DNA of 64,000 nucleotides, taken from contig OW051473.1 in assembly GCA_932521025.1 (NCBI GenBank), forward strand, positions 3,410,001-3,474,000, given 5' to 3'. Origin of the DNA: Oscheius onirici. Lineage: Eukaryota; Nematoda; Chromadorea; Rhabditida; Rhabditidae. Both the position numbers and the translations under genes were made by a program. Positions within the stretch are counted from its first letter, which is position 1, and the number at the start of each line of letters is the position of its first letter. Below, piece by piece: positions 33,906 to 60,215 of this stretch. The notes beneath the pieces are model-generated. The model was not told the origin of the DNA and searched no databases. It saw only the letters and a program-made list of their open reading frames with translations.

Positions 33906-35735
33906 TTACGAATGTGGTTTGACATCATAATAGGTGACGTTCGGATATATGTAGGGCGTGGGTTGGGGAGTCCAATAAGTTGTACTGACCTGAAATGGAC
34001 GTTCTTAAACATTTAGAAACACGAAACAGCGATTCGTCATTTTCAAATGTTATGGCATTTGCTTACATTTGCGGAGACTGCCGACGAATTCGGACGATCA
34101 TTTCTGGCTAGAAGATGATAAGACGTAGGGGATATTTTTGGTACTGAATAAAGATTTTGCTTGACTTTTCAAGTCACCTACTTCCTGGATACGGTGGTAG
34201 AGTCTGTACCGCATAAGACAAATCTCCCCCGTTCACCATTGTGCTCTGACAGGCTTGAGCTAATCCATGAAAATCAAATTTATACGCATAGCGTTTTCCA
34301 TGAACCTAAAAATGAATTTTGCTTGAGTTTTTGTTTTGCAAACCTTGGTCATGATGTTCTTGTCATAGTAGTATCGTAGTGCACGGCTCAACTTGTCGTA
34401 GTTCATATTGGGCTTACTAGAAAAGAAAACTCTTTGTAGGAGAGCACTACAACTATCTAGATGACAGATATAGGATCAGAGATATCCACCTATTTCCAAT
34501 TTTGGAACTGTTTAAACTTTACGGAAAAGGAGAAGACTATTCTTTAAGAGAATGATCGATTCCTATATAAACAAGATCAAGAAATTTTTCGAAAACAAAT
34601 ATGTTTTCAGAACATTTTCAAAAAATGAACGTATAGACTTTGCCTAACCAACAGAGACTTTGCCTAACCAACACTCATTAAAAACAAACCTTTTTCGCTC
34701 GCCCCATTTTCTCGCTACTTCATCAGGATCCACCAGCTTGAACTCTCCATTTCCACCTTCCCATGAGATACAATGGGCGTTTGCACTTGCATCGGCCAAC
34801 AGTTCAAGAAGGAACTGCCACAATTGGATTTGCCCCGTTCCTGTTGCTGAAAAATATTATTGTTGTCAGTTTTAGTTTGGGTACCTTGTGGAGGGAGTCG
34901 TGACAAAAGGGATGTGTACTGAAGACCTGAAATGATCCAAATGTAAGGTGTTTCAGAATACAATCCCGATGTTTCTCATACTCTACACCTCTTGGGGTCT
35001 CTGGCCAGGTGACCTAAGCCGCAACTTCCGGTAGCCATCGATTCTCTTAGGCTTGGACGATTAAGGTAGCTGAAAGCAGTCAAGCAGTGCCAGAAATTAG
35101 TACATGTTCAAATTGCCCAAGCGAAAATGTGAAACAGAGTTGTAATAAACGGCTAAAAACACAAAAAACTAACCTGCATTGAGACGATTTGCATCTGTCT
35201 GTGTTAATGATGAATCCCATCCTGATCTATTGCAGAGGTTGTCGTAGGTATCTAGGAGTAAACAAACAATAGTTTATGGTAACTTTGTATTAAAACTGTT
35301 GCTAAATAAAGCTGGTTTTAAGCGGGAAGCAACAGTTCAAGAAGTCGTTGTAAGCATAATAGTTATGTGATATGAGAAAATACGAAACTTAAGAGCTGCT
35401 TGGAAGCAGAAATAGGACCAGTTCTGCCAACAACAAGCATGTAAACATATGCAACATTTCTTGAAGGAGTAAGCGAAATGTGAGAACGAATTTCGCCTAC
35501 GGGTACTGGCCAATGCTCATTTCGAAGTGGACATAAATTGGAGTGGCTGTGTTTAGCTTCATTCAGCAAAGGAAACGACCGTTTCCTTCCGCCGAGCCAG
35601 GAAATAGTGTGCGGAAGCGGGGTTTCCGCCCTACCATTGTGAAGGCCTCATTCCTCAGTCAACTAGCATGGTCGACTGTTAACTGCGGCATCTACTTTTC
35701 ATTTTGAATAAAAACTTACTTAATGTTGGATACAT
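33906..35735 (-). CDS. ast-1: ETS-domain transcription factor, FLI/ERG type (AST-1-like)
   Basis: Sequence-specific DNA-binding regulator; C. elegans AST-1 specifies dopaminergic and other neurons. Exons 35735-35720, 35251-35174, 34926-34885, 34846-34690, 34416-34344, 34305-34182, 34143-34067 and 33989-33906 sum to 651 nt, 216 residues from the chosen MYPTL start; an upstream exon may exist. The ETS domain begins at [18 protein letters not shown] and contains [57 protein letters not shown] and [13 protein letters not shown]. Both arginines of the recognition helix (RALR) are present. After it comes a short tail ending TYYDVKPHS, with a [12 protein letters not shown] segment like FLI/ERG C-termini. 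The PNT domain is absent from this model. Confidence 0.87.
34635..34673 (+). repeat. Tandem 20-bp duplication in an ast-1 intron
   Basis: The unit AGACTTTGCCTAACCAACAG occurs at 34635-34654 and again, one base short of complete, at 34655-34673. It lies in the ast-1 intron between the exons at 34690 and 34416. Likely a recent slippage duplication. Confidence 0.8.
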
Positions 35736-36023
35736 TTGGCAGATTTGAGCAGGAGCTTTGCCACCTAAGGGGGCGGCCCTAGGTTGGCACAACTACCGTA
35801 GCAAGCTGGCAATTAGAGCATGCTTCCGATTGGATAGCTGACGTTTCCGCTCTGATGATAAACGCTAATGGAACATGGAGATGATCAAGAATAGTTCTAA
35901 GAACTGTCTCTCAAGCTCTTAGGCCCATTCAGGCTAAGGGAACACAACAAGAACGTTAAGTTGTTTATTGGGCACACTTAGGAGAAAATGAACACTTTAT
36001 ACAGACAAATAATCCCGTTTTAC

Positions 36024-36794
36024 TTAAAGATCTCCACTTTGCATTGACCAGGCTATTGCAAAAGAGTAGACGTTAGCTGAAACAACGATTCCTTTCCTGC
36101 TCATTTCATTCAGTTCTTCGAGTAGATTGGCAGCTTTAATGAATACGGGTTCGACATCCTAAAAAGATTTTCATTCTGATCAAACTTTTCTAGAACCTCT
36201 GTTCCTTCCGGCTCTGCCTCAGTATCCAGCTCATCGGCATGTTTCACTGTCAAAACCACATATTTTAAGACATCATTACTTCTGCTTGGGAAGCTAGCTT
36301 GTTTTCCAACAGACCTGAGGCGTAGTATAATATGAAGCAAAGACTTACACAAAGTCTGCATCAGAAACTTTGAATCCAGTTTCTTCTCTCAGCTCACGAA
36401 CACCTGCTTCAATCACTGTTTCACTTTTGTCGACAATTCCTGAAAACTTAAATATTTAGAATTTGAATAGCTGCTACCGCCTGGAAACTCTAGAGTCCAT
36501 GATCTAGTAGGAATGCGATATTGTCGGTTAAATAAGAAATATAGCTCCTCCTCCTTATAGATCCTGACAATGGTATACACGCCTGCCACTCCTGATGGAT
36601 TGCTTGACTGACGTACGTCTTGCACCTCCCATGTCTGGATTTGATCTATACCTTGTATTATGCTGCCTTACCGCCTCTTTTCCATTACGATCTTTGAAAT
36701 GTATCAGAGTCAGATTACAGAATCTTCCGTGATATGCAGTTTGCTCTCTAATCTCGGTGAAATTGTGATTCCGGGAAGAGACCTGAAACATCAT
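36024..36794 (-). CDS. Nudix hydrolase, nucleotide-sugar pyrophosphatase type
   Basis: Cleaves nucleoside diphosphate-linked substrates, here probably a nucleotide sugar, by analogy with NUDT14/ADP-sugar pyrophosphatases. Exons 36794-36672, 36634-36478, 36439-36349, 36314-36197 and 36158-36024 sum to 624 nt, 207 residues. The Nudix box is complete: G in EFPGGIV, then E...AGVRELREETGF, giving GX5EX7REUXEEXGU with the catalytic REXXEE residues. Upstream are IYKEEELYFLFNRQYRIP and WTLEFPGG, as in the NUDT14 group. The start is uncertain: a TTTCAG acceptor lies inside the first codons, so a further 5' exon may exist. It lies between cgr-1 and ast-1 on the same strand. Confidence 0.85.
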
Positions 36795-37115
36795 AGGTCA
36801 GAAGAAAAGAAACCTTGTACCAGAGAGAATGTACAAAGCAAGAAGGTGAGGGTCAGCATCAGCTAGTAGAACTCAACGATGCCATCGTTATCTTGAAAAG
36901 CAAGTGTAATAAAAACCAGTCCAGGTGTCACGGTCTCACTGTTGACACAAGAAAACAAAGGATGACCTTAGATTGAAACAGAACTCTTGTGCCCTCGGGC
37001 AGTTTCTGAATCAGACGCGATTTCTGCCAGCTGGCAGACTTTTTATGACATCATGGTGTCTTATCGAAATGCCTGCGGTTACTTTACGCAAGGCTTGTGA
37101 AATTTATCAAATTGA
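36795..37115. other. Short intergenic region
   Basis: About 320 bp between cgr-1 and the Nudix gene, both on the minus strand. Might hold an additional 5' exon of the Nudix gene; no clear one seen. Confidence 0.4.
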
Positions 37116-38522
37116 TTAGGACACAATGACCGCAGCATAGCGAATCTTGGCAGAGAAGAATTGACTATGGTTAACAAAATTGAGAAAAACGGGGAGATCA
37201 GGCTCAATGATTAGCTCTCCTTCTTCGGGCAGTACTGGAGTGACCAACTTGATTCTGGGAGTGAGATCTTCGTCTCCTTGTGAGAACCAAATTCTCGTCT
37301 CTCCACTAAGTGTGAAACTGTATAGCAGTTTTCCTTTCACGCCCGTTTTGATTTCCACTTTATCAAATGACCCTGCTCGCAGGTTGATAGAATGATACTC
37401 GGGAACCACGTTGTGATCCTCAAATACTTTGCCTTTGATCTGAAAGAACACAACATTAAAAAGTGAAAAAGGTTACCATAAAATCCTTTTCTTTGGCGAA
37501 AACTTGATTCGACGCTCCGTTGCACAATTGCCCACTTTGTACTTTGTAGCCACCCAAGTATCCCTGAGGAATAGCACTATGGCTGCAAAAGAATTGCAAG
37601 CATTCTGACTACAGCCTACCTCAAATACTTGGGAAGATCCGAATACTTGGAAGCAACGATAAATCGCCTATGAACTTTCTTTGGAAGCATGAAAGAGATG
37701 ACCTGATAAAGGCTTTTAAAATAATTTATATATCCTACCTTCCACAAAAGTGACACGATAGTGGGAGGGTTCATGATTATAACCTGCTTCAAAATTTCAG
37801 AAAAATAGTCCAGCCAAATGTGAACACGCATCTGAAAAACATTATGTGAAAAAATATTATAACTGACCTCCATGAGAACATTAACTGGTGACTTGATGTT
37901 GATGTACTGTGAGAGAGGGAGATCATTCATGTCGAAGAGGCAAATAGCTAAAAGAGACTTTGCATTGTTCATTATCGTACTTACCATGTGAGGGAAGTTC
38001 AGTTTGCCTTTCACGCTCAAGTACAAGGTTTTGGAAATATTCGCAACAGCCGAAGAAAATACGAAGATAGGTGCCAACATTGACGGTTTTCATAAACTGC
38101 CTCTAATCTTTTGCAGCATACTTAAATTGTTACCTCCACCGGATCTTTAATGCACATTTCTGAGAAAACCAATCCATTGTCCATTTCATTCACCCAATCG
38201 CCTGAGAGAGTCGATTGTCGGATGAACTTCCGACCGAGTTCCCACGACTAAATGACAATGTGAAATTAAAAAAAATTATTTTCAATCTCGTTTTTGTAAA
38301 AATGTTCCACTTTTGACGGATCATCGAAGCCAAGAGCTCTTCTGATCTGACGGTATTCAATGTATTTCTCGGCAGCCATGTCAATGTTCTGAACCAGCGA
38401 TGAAATCATTTTTGGCAAATGCTCACCCCGTCATTTCCGTTCAGCAAACGCTGCAAATGGTAGATATTGTCGTGACGTGAATCTAATGCGTCTCCTAGTT
38501 GACGACGCAGTTCTTCAATCAT
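37116..38522 (-). CDS. cgr-1: CRAL-TRIO and GOLD domain protein (CGR-1-like)
   Basis: SEC14-family lipid-binding protein; C. elegans CGR-1 was found as a modulator of Ras signalling. About 360 residues in 10-11 exons. It has an N-terminal CRAL-TRIO-N-like helical part ([33 protein letters not shown]), then the CRAL-TRIO lipid pocket ([62 protein letters not shown]). The C-terminal GOLD beta-sandwich contains [30 protein letters not shown] and [16 protein letters not shown]. Exon phases link cleanly. Likely a cytosolic lipid exchanger or sensor at internal membranes. The family is certain; paralogues (ctg genes) exist, so the symbol is less so. Confidence 0.87.
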
Positions 38523-38809
38523 CTTTAACAAGAACTGTAACAAATGTTAGACAGAAAGACGGTCAAGCCAAGAGCGATGAAAAGACGGCCTTCGGCGGGA
38601 TTTGACACGGACTCTCATCCAAACAAGCACTATTTCGCGTATCTCCCGCGATAGTCAAGGGGGTTAACAGCGGGGAACACGGTGCTATAATAACCCACTG
38701 ATATTTGTAAGAAATAGAGGAAAACACGATGATTTATTATGCTTCTAATAAATGCTAACAGAAGAGATCAAAACGGGAGAGAAGAGCAGCTGACGCATCA
38801 CAATCAGTT

Positions 38810-39184
38810 TTAGATGGAATAAATTGCCTTTCTCAGAGCCTCGAGCCTATAACGATTGAATTTTTTGGCCGATTGACTGACAAACCGTTCGCGTCTCTCT
38901 CCATTCATTTCGCTCTCTTCTTCGGCATCGGAGAACTTGGCATCAACAGTTTTGTCACATCCTTCGATGACTAGAACAGCGACAAACTGAAACTATAGTT
39001 TGAGCTCTGTAACGACGAAACAACTCACAATGACCGCGAAGACAAAAGTAAACAGAAGACTGTATTTGAAAACAGAAGTCAGACTGAAAACATCCATAGG
39101 GGCTGTCTCGACATTTGAACTGATGCTGGTCATCGCGTTTTCAGCCGATGTGGAAGCGTCAAGAAAGAAGGTGGCGGAGAGCAT
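38810..39184 (-). CDS. Small single-pass membrane protein, unidentified
   Basis: Two exons (39184-39029 and 38986-38810) sum to 333 nt, 110 residues. The ATG follows a GTTACAG acceptor by two bases. The N-terminal 40 residues are Ser/Thr-rich (MLSATFFLDASTSAENAMTS). One hydrophobic helix (YSLLFTFVFAVIFVAVLVI) spans the exon junction. The C-terminus is charged (KFSDAEEESEMNGERRERF, then KKFNRYRLEALRKAIYSI). No family recognised. It lies 287 bp upstream of cgr-1 on the same strand. Confidence 0.6.
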
Positions 39185-40233
39185 ATCTGTAACGTTTACT
39201 TGTGACAGTTTCTATTGGAATTTATACAAAGACGCCCACGGTTAATAGACAGAAAGTCGGAGGTGGGCGAGAGAGAAAAGATTGCTCGACGAATCAGCGG
39301 GACAACAACGGGTGCAGGAAAAATATGTGACTCAGACAAAGGAGGCAGACTGAGATGCGAAAAGATTGGTCTTGAGCACTTGCTTATATATCAGACGATA
39401 CCATCCGGTAGTGATAAGCTTTGAGAGCAAAAGTTTACGGCTTTGATATAGGATCTGATTCACCGAAGGGTTTTCCCAACATAACGGAAACTGTACGTGG
39501 ACAATGACCATTTCGAAATGAAGCGAAACTTGCAAACTGCACGTTTTTAAGCAATCTTTGTAAAAACTGTAGAAAGGATTGAAAGAAGAAGAAAAAGGCC
39601 TGTCTAACCATTTATCGGACCCGCCCTTCCGGACAAGAAGCCAAGGATGATTTTTGGGGACAATAAAGATGGGCGCCGCAGAAACTGTGGTTTCACAACA
39701 CGGGCTCGACGAACTACGCCCATTATCAAGACGTTTACAAACTACCTAGTACAGTGCGGGACAAAGTCGCGGGTGATGAAAAGGCCATAGAATGTGCAAA
39801 ACGGAGGCTGTCAAAAGATTGAATGAAAGTTTCACGACATTTCAGCTTTATTGTCACAACATTAACAAATCACAGGGAGGCGTAACCCAACAAAAAAGGA
39901 ATTGACTGAACCTATTTGAGATCAGGGCGACACCGAAATGAACTAAACATACAATCTGGACGGGTTGAGCAACGATAAATGAACGTAAAGAGGAAAACTT
40001 CAGATCTAGAAGAAACCAGGATAGAGATTGGGCAAATAAACAACAACCAACATGTCCTCAGACACGTAAACAACCGATAGGCACTGTGCGCACTCTTATT
40101 TTGTAACAACATCTGGAACCGTGCCATCTGTGCTGCGACATAAAACGCGCTAGCAGATTTAAAATCATCGGTTGTTCTGTGTCTAATGACAGTTTTCTGA
40201 GTATTTGGATATAAATAAACATAAAGAAAAAGA
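39185..40233. other. Intergenic region
   Basis: About 1 kb between the small membrane protein and the 3' end of the MAPKK gene. Open frames are short and unsupported. AATAAA-type signals near 40200 on the plus strand do not correspond to a gene I can see. Confidence 0.4.
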
Positions 40234-41928
40234 CTAGGCGAGCGATTGTTCCGTCTTCTTGAAGTGTTCCCTATGTGGCAGCATTTCCGACACGTATTCC
40301 GCTACTTTGTCTCTGATGTTTTGAAAGTTCTCATATTGTAGGTAGTACTTCGTCTTCATCAGTTCCATGAAGTTTGGTCTCTCGCGATAATCTTTTATGA
40401 CACTGAATTGTTTCATAAATGTTGCGAAATCGGGAAAACTCTCACCACATGTTCGTAAAATGACGCAAATGTAGGGAATACTTAGTATTTCTGATCATTG
40501 GAGGATCCTCGTACACTACCATCTGTAGCTGGGTGAACATTGGAGCTTCATTAAAGCCAGGGTATGGAAATGCAAAATTGGCTACTTCTATCTGTAAAAA
40601 TGTTCGATGAGAGCTGGTTTTGTGCTTACCATGGTCAAGCCGAGACTCCAAACTTCGGACCGAATATCGTAATTTTTGGATGAGAGCTTTTCTGGCTAAA
40701 ATTAACTCTTTGACAAAATTAAAACGACACTTACAGCCATATAGGGTCGGCATCCTGCTTCCCTAGTTTGTGCTACAGAATCTTGCAAATAGCCGCATAT
40801 CCCAAAATCGCATACTTTGACTTCTCCACAGTGGCTTAATAGAATGTTTGACGGTTTAATATCTAAAATATGCTTTTTATATGAGGCTTTAAGATTTTCT
40901 TACCCCTATGGATAATGTGATATTGGTCTTTCATATGTGTCAAAGCTTTGATTATCTGAAATATTTTCATAAATTTGGTCAGAAGACACTTACAGATATA
41001 GCCACAGATCCTAATGTTGGTTCATCGAATAGTGAACGTCCTTCATTAAGGCGGTATGCCGTTTGATACAAATGTTCCAATGATATGTCCATAAGCTCCA
41101 TACAAACCCATGCATCACCCTATAATATTTCAGAAAATTGAAAAAATGTTAGAGAATTACCTCGTAAAAAGTCAACCCGTAGAATCGCACAATGTTTTCG
41201 CAGTTACTTGCCGATTTGATTGCTTCCACTTCATGTCGTAGCCGCTTCATAGATTGATTGATGCCAACGTCGTCTGATCCGCTGTTCGTTATTCGCACTC
41301 TCTAAAATATACCTTTTATAAGATTTTTAATACAAAGTTTACCTTTACGGCCATTTGGCGATTACTATTTCGATGAATCATTCTTCGAACGGTTCCATAA
41401 CTTCCCGTTCCAAGAGGTTCAATATCGTCCATATCGGACATTGTAAATGGGATTTCTTCTTCTTCAGGAAAGCCTAACCGTCCAGCGAGGTACATTTTGA
41501 TGTAATTCCTGCAAGGGAACAAGTGCGTACAGGGGCGTAGTCTTTCATGAGTTATTTCGCAAATGAGAAGCTAATGACCTTCATAGTGACCGGAACGCGC
41601 GATTATGCTAGCAGATGTTGTTAGCCAGTTGCGAAAGAGATAAAATGTTCGTACGTCCTTGTTCAAAAAAGTTAATAACATAATAAACGTAGAGTTTCGC
41701 CGTTTATATAGATCGTTGGCTTGTTAGGAAAACGTATGCTTTTTTTGTTCGTGAAAATCAACACAATCAAAAATTTTGAATCACTATTGCTTTTCATAGA
41801 AAAACTCACATGTGACTAATCGAATCTTCGGCAATATCTCTTCTGATTTGCTTATCATCTCGAGATCTCGAAGGAACATCCTCGTTAAGGATGATGGGGA
41901 GGACACGCTGCTGTCTGCGTTGCATCAT
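40234..41928 (-). CDS. sek-1: MAP kinase kinase, p38-pathway (SEK-1/MKK3-6-like)
   Basis: Dual-specificity kinase that activates p38-type MAP kinases. First exons 41928-41810, 41508-41343, then from 41301; about 340 residues. It contains the glycine loop LGTGSYGTV, the lysine of RQMAVKVRI, catalytic HRDIKPSNILL, and DFGICGYLQDSVAQT. The activation loop has the S-x-A-x-T phosphosites, then AGCRPYMAPEKL, SEVWSLGLTMIEVA and the C-lobe ending ERPNFMELMKTKYYL. The activation-loop spacing and GYL..SVA match MKK3/6 better than MKK4 or MKK7. DFGIC replaces the usual DFGIS. The 3' neighbour upstream is a SMYD gene 265 bp away on the same strand. The MAPKK call is firm; the sek-1 symbol is probable, as paralogues exist. 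Confidence 0.85.
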
Positions 41929-42192
41929 CACTGTTGAGTCATGCAAAGGGGGGACAGGTTCTGAGGAGTCGATGACTCATTTACTTCACCTTGCCTTTGG
42001 TGCAGCTTGCGACTGAAAAAGGAGTGAACCAATTTAGATTTGGACGAATGAGTACAACAACATGTAATACAAGTTGGAATAAACCAAAAAATTGAACCAA
42101 GATTGTTTTGAGCAAACTTCATTAACAAACGACTAGATTTTCGAATAAAGTCAAACAAAAGAAAGACAGTAAAGTTAAAGGCAAACAGTAAA

Positions 42193-44308
42193 TTATGGTA
42201 CCAGCTCCGGAAGATCATCAACATCATCGGAGAAAAGATCAGATGACTCGGCCGTCTTGTTTTCGACAGAACCTTCCTTCTTTTCCTCAGATGTTGTCAT
42301 CTTAATTCTTTTGTAAAAATTAAATTAAGAAGCGCACCTTTAGTTCGGCTTCTTTTTTGATTATATTGGCGGATGTATTTTTTTCCGCAAGAGACTCTGG
42401 TTGAGTGGCTTGTTGTGCAGGTTCGTCTTTTGAAACAACTTCCGTGGGATCTTGCTGAGACGCGACGACAGTTTCTTTGAGTATTTCTACAGTCTCAACG
42501 GTCATGGGATGATCGGCATCCAACGTGAAGTTGAGAATGTCGATGGATTCTTGGATGTACTTGACGGCATTAGTGTAATCCTTCAGACCGCTATAGAACA
42601 AGCCAATACTTCTGAAAGGTTGATTCTAAAAATAGTTTTCAACTCGTTATACCTCAAGTGGAAAGCAATTCCGGGATGATTCTTCGGATAGCACTGTCGG
42701 ACACACTCTTCTGAGATCAGATGGAGACGAAGAAGCTCCTTGTGGTTGCTCACATCAATTAGGGGAATCAAATGCTGAAATGATGTTAAAAAGAGTGAAA
42801 CAAAGTGGTTAAACCTGGACAATATTGCAAAGATAGACGTTAACATTGGGGAGGATCTTAGTCGCTCGGTCCAACAAATCTTCCAAAAACTCAACCCTTG
42901 TCTTGGATGGCATCTAAAAACAAACTTGTGTATTAGTGTGCCCCACAATGTTTACCTGCTCAATTTCGCGATCGTTGAAAACCTTGTTTACAAACTTCAT
43001 GGTGTTGATCCCCTCAAAAACATAATCCTGAACGGTGAACATGAAATGGGCATTGTTAACGCTTACTCTTTGCATGTCCTTTTTGCACTTGAAACAAGTG
43101 ATTACAGCCGTTGATTTGTTCTTATACTCGTGGGTGCCGAAAATGCATAGACTTGTAGGATCATCTGTCTAAAAATGTTCAAATGATAAGTTATTGTAGG
43201 AGACATACTGGACAGTTGGGGCATTTGAGTCCAGTAAGAACGTGATCGCTTGGATCAACGCATCGAGCACACTTGCATTCGAAATACCAGGTATCCTTTA
43301 GCTGCTTCAGTCTTTCCGGCTGGGAACTAAATTTAAAAGTGAAAAGATATAGATAAAACTCACTTCAACAGATCGATGTAGGAATAGAACGTCTTTTCGC
43401 GGTTCTTGATGTTGTTTGAACCATCCAACGATCGAAGCGTCGCCACGAAGCCGTTACACGTGTAAATGGTATTCGGCCTGCAGGAATGATCGTAGGCACA
43501 CAGGTCCAAGTAGAGTCCTTTTCCGATTTCCTATTCAGAAAATTCAATTAAACAAAATGGCAAATTGTACCTTAACATAAGCTCGGTCGCTGATGGCATG
43601 ACGGTTGATGTAATTCCTGCAGTGCAGTTCAAAAATGACATCTCTCGGCAGCATGTGCTTACTTTCGTAAAACGAGGACAAGCTGCTGTAAATGTCTAAA
43701 AACAGTTAATAGATTGAAGATATGCAGCATTACCTTCGAATTTGTCCATGGCTCTCTTGTCCTTTTTGATTTCTTCGGTATGAGCCCAGATTTGCATGAT
43801 AGAGCGTTCCGATTTCCTATCCTTGTAAAAATTTTCAATTTTCTTGTCCTTCTTTTTGGTGATGTCCTAGAAAATGGTTCGAAACTACAACTACTCCCTC
43901 ACCTTGTGACGAATGACAATCCTTCCGAGTACACGCGTCTCAATGTCAGGAATTTCTCCGGTACGGCTTATAGCAGTGCATTCCGCCTATAAAGTATAAA
44001 CTGCGAAACAAAACTGGGAATACCTTGTGATCTTTCCAGCCGAGCTGATGACATTCCTTGTTGCAGTATACGGCACATTGGCACCCGGTGCATCGTCTGG
44101 AAATTTGTTATCAGCAACCATCAATAAACCGGAAGGCAAATAAAGATTATCAACAAAAATCAATATATTGTGCACAAGAGTGAATTTCAACGCACGCTTT
44201 GTCTTGTACAGGAGCTAAGCAGTACCAGCAGTAGTTAGCCAGCTCCTCGGTTGCCAAGGCATACGCAAACGGATAGAATTGAAGACGTTGACATACTTCC
44301 CCGGCCAT
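42193..44308 (-). CDS. SMYD-type SET and MYND domain lysine methyltransferase
   Basis: About 480 residues. The N-terminus starts MAGEVCQRLQFYPFAYA. A MYND zinc finger follows: CWYC, then CTGCQCAVYC, then CNKECHQLGWKDHKAEC. The SET core contains DLCAYDHSCRPNT (equivalent to the NHSCxPN cofactor-binding motif) and, after it, KTFYSYIDLL with the catalytic tyrosine. The post-SET cysteines are in WYFECKCARCVDPSDHVL and LKCPNCP. The C-terminal half is TPR-like helical (HLIPLIDVSNHKELLRLH; SIGLFYSGLKDYTNAVKYI), as in SMYD1-3, and ends with an acidic tail (SSDLFSDDVDDLPELVP). SMYD enzymes methylate histones or cytosolic proteins. Which C. elegans set gene it corresponds to (set-14, -18 or -30 group) I cannot say. 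Confidence 0.87.
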
Positions 44309-45102
44309 AGTGTATCCTAAAACCGCTATATTTAAAACAAGAAAAGGCTAAAGGAAGGAAAGGACGAGAGGATGTCCTGGAACCGGCCACTCGGAGAGTA
44401 CACACATAGCCTAGTGTAATATTGAGAACAAGTCCCGCATTTGAATGCTAATTTGTCCGGAAAATGGCAAAAAGAACAGAAAACTTTTTAAAACTTACAA
44501 TTTTAGCGGCAGTCAAAATCTAATTTTGAATTTTTATGAAGGTTATTTTTACATTATGGTCAGTAAAAAATAGTTGCTGAAATTCTCAGCGTTTCCCTTA
44601 CACTCAAGCATTTCAAAATCGGAAATAGTTAAATGAAAACATAACAAGACTTTTTTTCGTGTGCACGAAAATAGTTAATTGCTCCCATATATGTGCTCAT
44701 TATGGACAGCGCTAAAAGGAATGCTTGACCTTTAAACATTTCTTCCTCCTTTTTTTTATAAATGATTGATTCCACGCTTGATATCTCACGATCAACAACA
44801 GGAAATCTTGTCGAACACACGGTGTACTGAGTTTTTGCTGATAACAGCAGATCACGTGAAGATCAGTTCGTACCGCGTCGAAATTCAGTTCCTCAGTTGG
44901 TAGCTATATCTAATTTTACCTCGCTTTTGCGATAACATCGCTTTTCCACGTGAGATGTTTATCATTCAAGCTTTTTGCAGATTCCAAAGACTTGGTCATC
45001 TGCCATCCTTCCAACTTTCTCCCCGCTTAGCATCGAGTGACTAACCTTTTTTGCAGATTAGATAATACTAACCACTGCTAACAAGCCACATCCCTTCCCC
45101 AA
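44309..45102. other. Divergent intergenic region
   Basis: About 0.8 kb between the SMYD gene and the PI 4-kinase gene on opposite strands; should carry both promoters. A TTTTTTGCAG acceptor at about 45048-45057 precedes the PI 4-kinase 5' UTR. No gene seen. Confidence 0.5.
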
Positions 45103-59023
<13,921 letters not shown>

Positions 59024-60215
59024 ACGCCGTTTTTTGGAAATGTTTTCATATCATTCTGTCATATTCCGCTTTTAGCACCTATTCGTTGTACCTCAAATGC
59101 TGGTGAAGAATTCGGTTTATAGCTTGTTGTGTGTAAAGTTCTCTTTTTGGAATCTTTTCTGTATTAATCTGAATGGATTATTGGCAACTCTGTGATTTTG
59201 TACAATAAAAATGTCCTGGCATTTACTGGCATAAAACACAATCTGGATAATTCCGATAATAGTATCAGTCATGTTTCAACTGTGTTTTAAGAAAATAAGT
59301 ATATTTTGGGCAAAAGAAGTAGATTGCCAGTAGTAGCCCGCTGTCTTCCAGGTTTCGGATACATTAGTAGTAAAAAAGGTATTGATTATGAAAAGGGTGC
59401 AAAATGGGTCGACCTTATAAAAAAAGACCTTATAAAAAGGCAACAACAAGCTTGCATAACATATACAGCTCAGTTCAAAGACGGAAGTTTAAAAATGTAG
59501 TGGCGGGTGAGTAGTGCTCCGCTGGCTGGGCAGAGACAATGTTTGCCCTCTAACTGGTGGCAGCGACCATCAGCCATTATCACCTGCAATAAGCGACGCC
59601 TAAAGTGTTGCTCTTGCTCGTGGATCTTTTCAGTGGCTTTCCTGACAGGCCATGCTTATTACACCCCTGACCCCAGGAGGTTCTGGAGAGTTCTGTTGTA
59701 CACGTGGCACTATTGTCTGGTCTCTCAGTGTCTTGCGCGCTCTTTCTCATCTTCTGTTCCCTCCGCTCCCTGACCCCCATTCGCTGCTGCGCAGCCGCCA
59801 TTATTTATACTTTCCTACCGACCGGGATTCAGGATAGTAAGTCCCACTTATCAGTTCCCGAACTGCATTGTTTTTGATACGGCTTGAGCGTTCCATTTTT
59901 TGACGTCTAACCTCTTTTTCGATTGTAAAAACAAGGATTGTTGAACGACTTATCGCCATATTGGTTTGCTCACAATCGACGGCTGTCAACTCGAAATTGA
60001 CAGATCGCCGAGTGCCAACACAGCCACCATCGCTTGTTCTTTTCATATTGTCCTAAAATAGTTAGGTCTGATTAGGATGGCCCAGGAATTATTGTTTATT
60101 GTGCCGTGGGCCCCCTCCTCACCATATGTCCCTGGCCGCAGTTTGCCCATCTGTGTCTATCCTATTGACCTTTTCTCTCTTATTTTCTATCGTTCCTGTT
60201 TCAGGAAACTTGAAG
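59024..60215. other. Intergenic region upstream of calu-1
   Basis: About 1.2 kb. CAATAAAAATG at 59203-59213 is the likely polyadenylation signal of the PI 4-kinase gene. A direct repeat GACCTTATAAAAA occurs at 59411-59423 and 59426-59438. A TTTCAG acceptor at about 60199-60204 precedes the calumenin ATG. No other gene seen. Confidence 0.5.

Noticed and set aside
59306-59500. 64-codon plus frame downstream of the PI 4-kinase
   Set aside because: Overlaps a low-complexity direct repeat and has no splice or start context.
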